Below, in pieces: positions 4,991-5,044 of a stretch of 5,044 bases of DNA; positions within the stretch are counted from its first letter, which is position 1, and each line of letters opens with the position of its first letter. The stretch comes from an uncultured Carnobacterium sp. (GTDB taxonomy: Bacteria > Bacillota > Bacilli > Lactobacillales > Aerococcaceae). Both the position numbers and the translations under genes were made by a program. The stretch covers positions 1 to 5,044 of the forward strand of contig CALALK010000089.1 in NCBI GenBank assembly GCA_937923125.1, given 5' to 3'. The notes under the pieces were generated by a model. That model did no database searches. It was not told where the DNA came from and saw only the letters and a program-made list of their open reading frames with translations.

Positions 4991-5044
4991 CTTAAATTTG
5001 TTATTCTCCTGAGAGAGTACCTGTCACTAAAGTGCATCACTTAA

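Noticed and set aside
1..5044. CRISPR arrays, insertion sequences, tRNA or rRNA genes
   Set aside because: No regularly spaced repeats, transposase-like frames, terminal inverted repeats or RNA gene motifs were seen on either strand.

Overview
The window looks like a chromosomal segment from a low-GC Gram-positive bacterium, most likely of the order Lactobacillales. The basis is the gene order cdaA-cdaR-glmM, strong AGGAGG-type ribosome binding sites, AT-rich intergenic DNA and a SdpR/SdpI-like gene pair. I cannot assign a genus from the sequence alone; a Carnobacteriaceae-like organism is a weak guess.

Positions 1-2612, minus strand, hold the cyclic-di-AMP/cell-wall operon. cdaA encodes the membrane diadenylate cyclase, cdaR its YbbR-domain extracellular regulator, and glmM phosphoglucosamine mutase. 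glmM runs off the left edge of the window. cdaA and cdaR overlap by 8 nt, cdaR and glmM are 21 nt apart, and an extended -10 promoter lies just upstream of cdaA. These three products are known to interact in other Firmicutes: CdaR and GlmM modulate CdaA, linking c-di-AMP levels to UDP-GlcNAc and peptidoglycan synthesis.

Positions 2613-3874, plus strand, hold an accessory locus that I do not recognise. It starts with a divergent promoter overlapped by a cre-like sequence. Next comes a 31-residue single-pass membrane peptide with an excellent ribosome binding site, which is easily missed because of its size. Three tightly coupled small genes of 95, 94 and 77 residues follow. Their products align with one another as diverged paralogues, sharing an N-terminal G-x-Y-[TS]-[VI]-[HQ] motif and later blocks. 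No function can be named from sequence. This is the most interesting part of the window.

A perfect 16-bp-stem bidirectional terminator at 3875-3913 separates the locus from a convergent minus-strand operon. That operon encodes an ArsR-family repressor resembling SdpR and a six-helix membrane protein of the SdpI immunity family. The repressor gene has a promoter whose -10 region lies in a perfect 10-bp palindrome, and a 24-bp near-perfect AT-rich palindrome lies just upstream of its -35; both are candidate operators. The right edge (4946-5044) has a long hairpin containing three CCTTCGG-like repeats and no gene.
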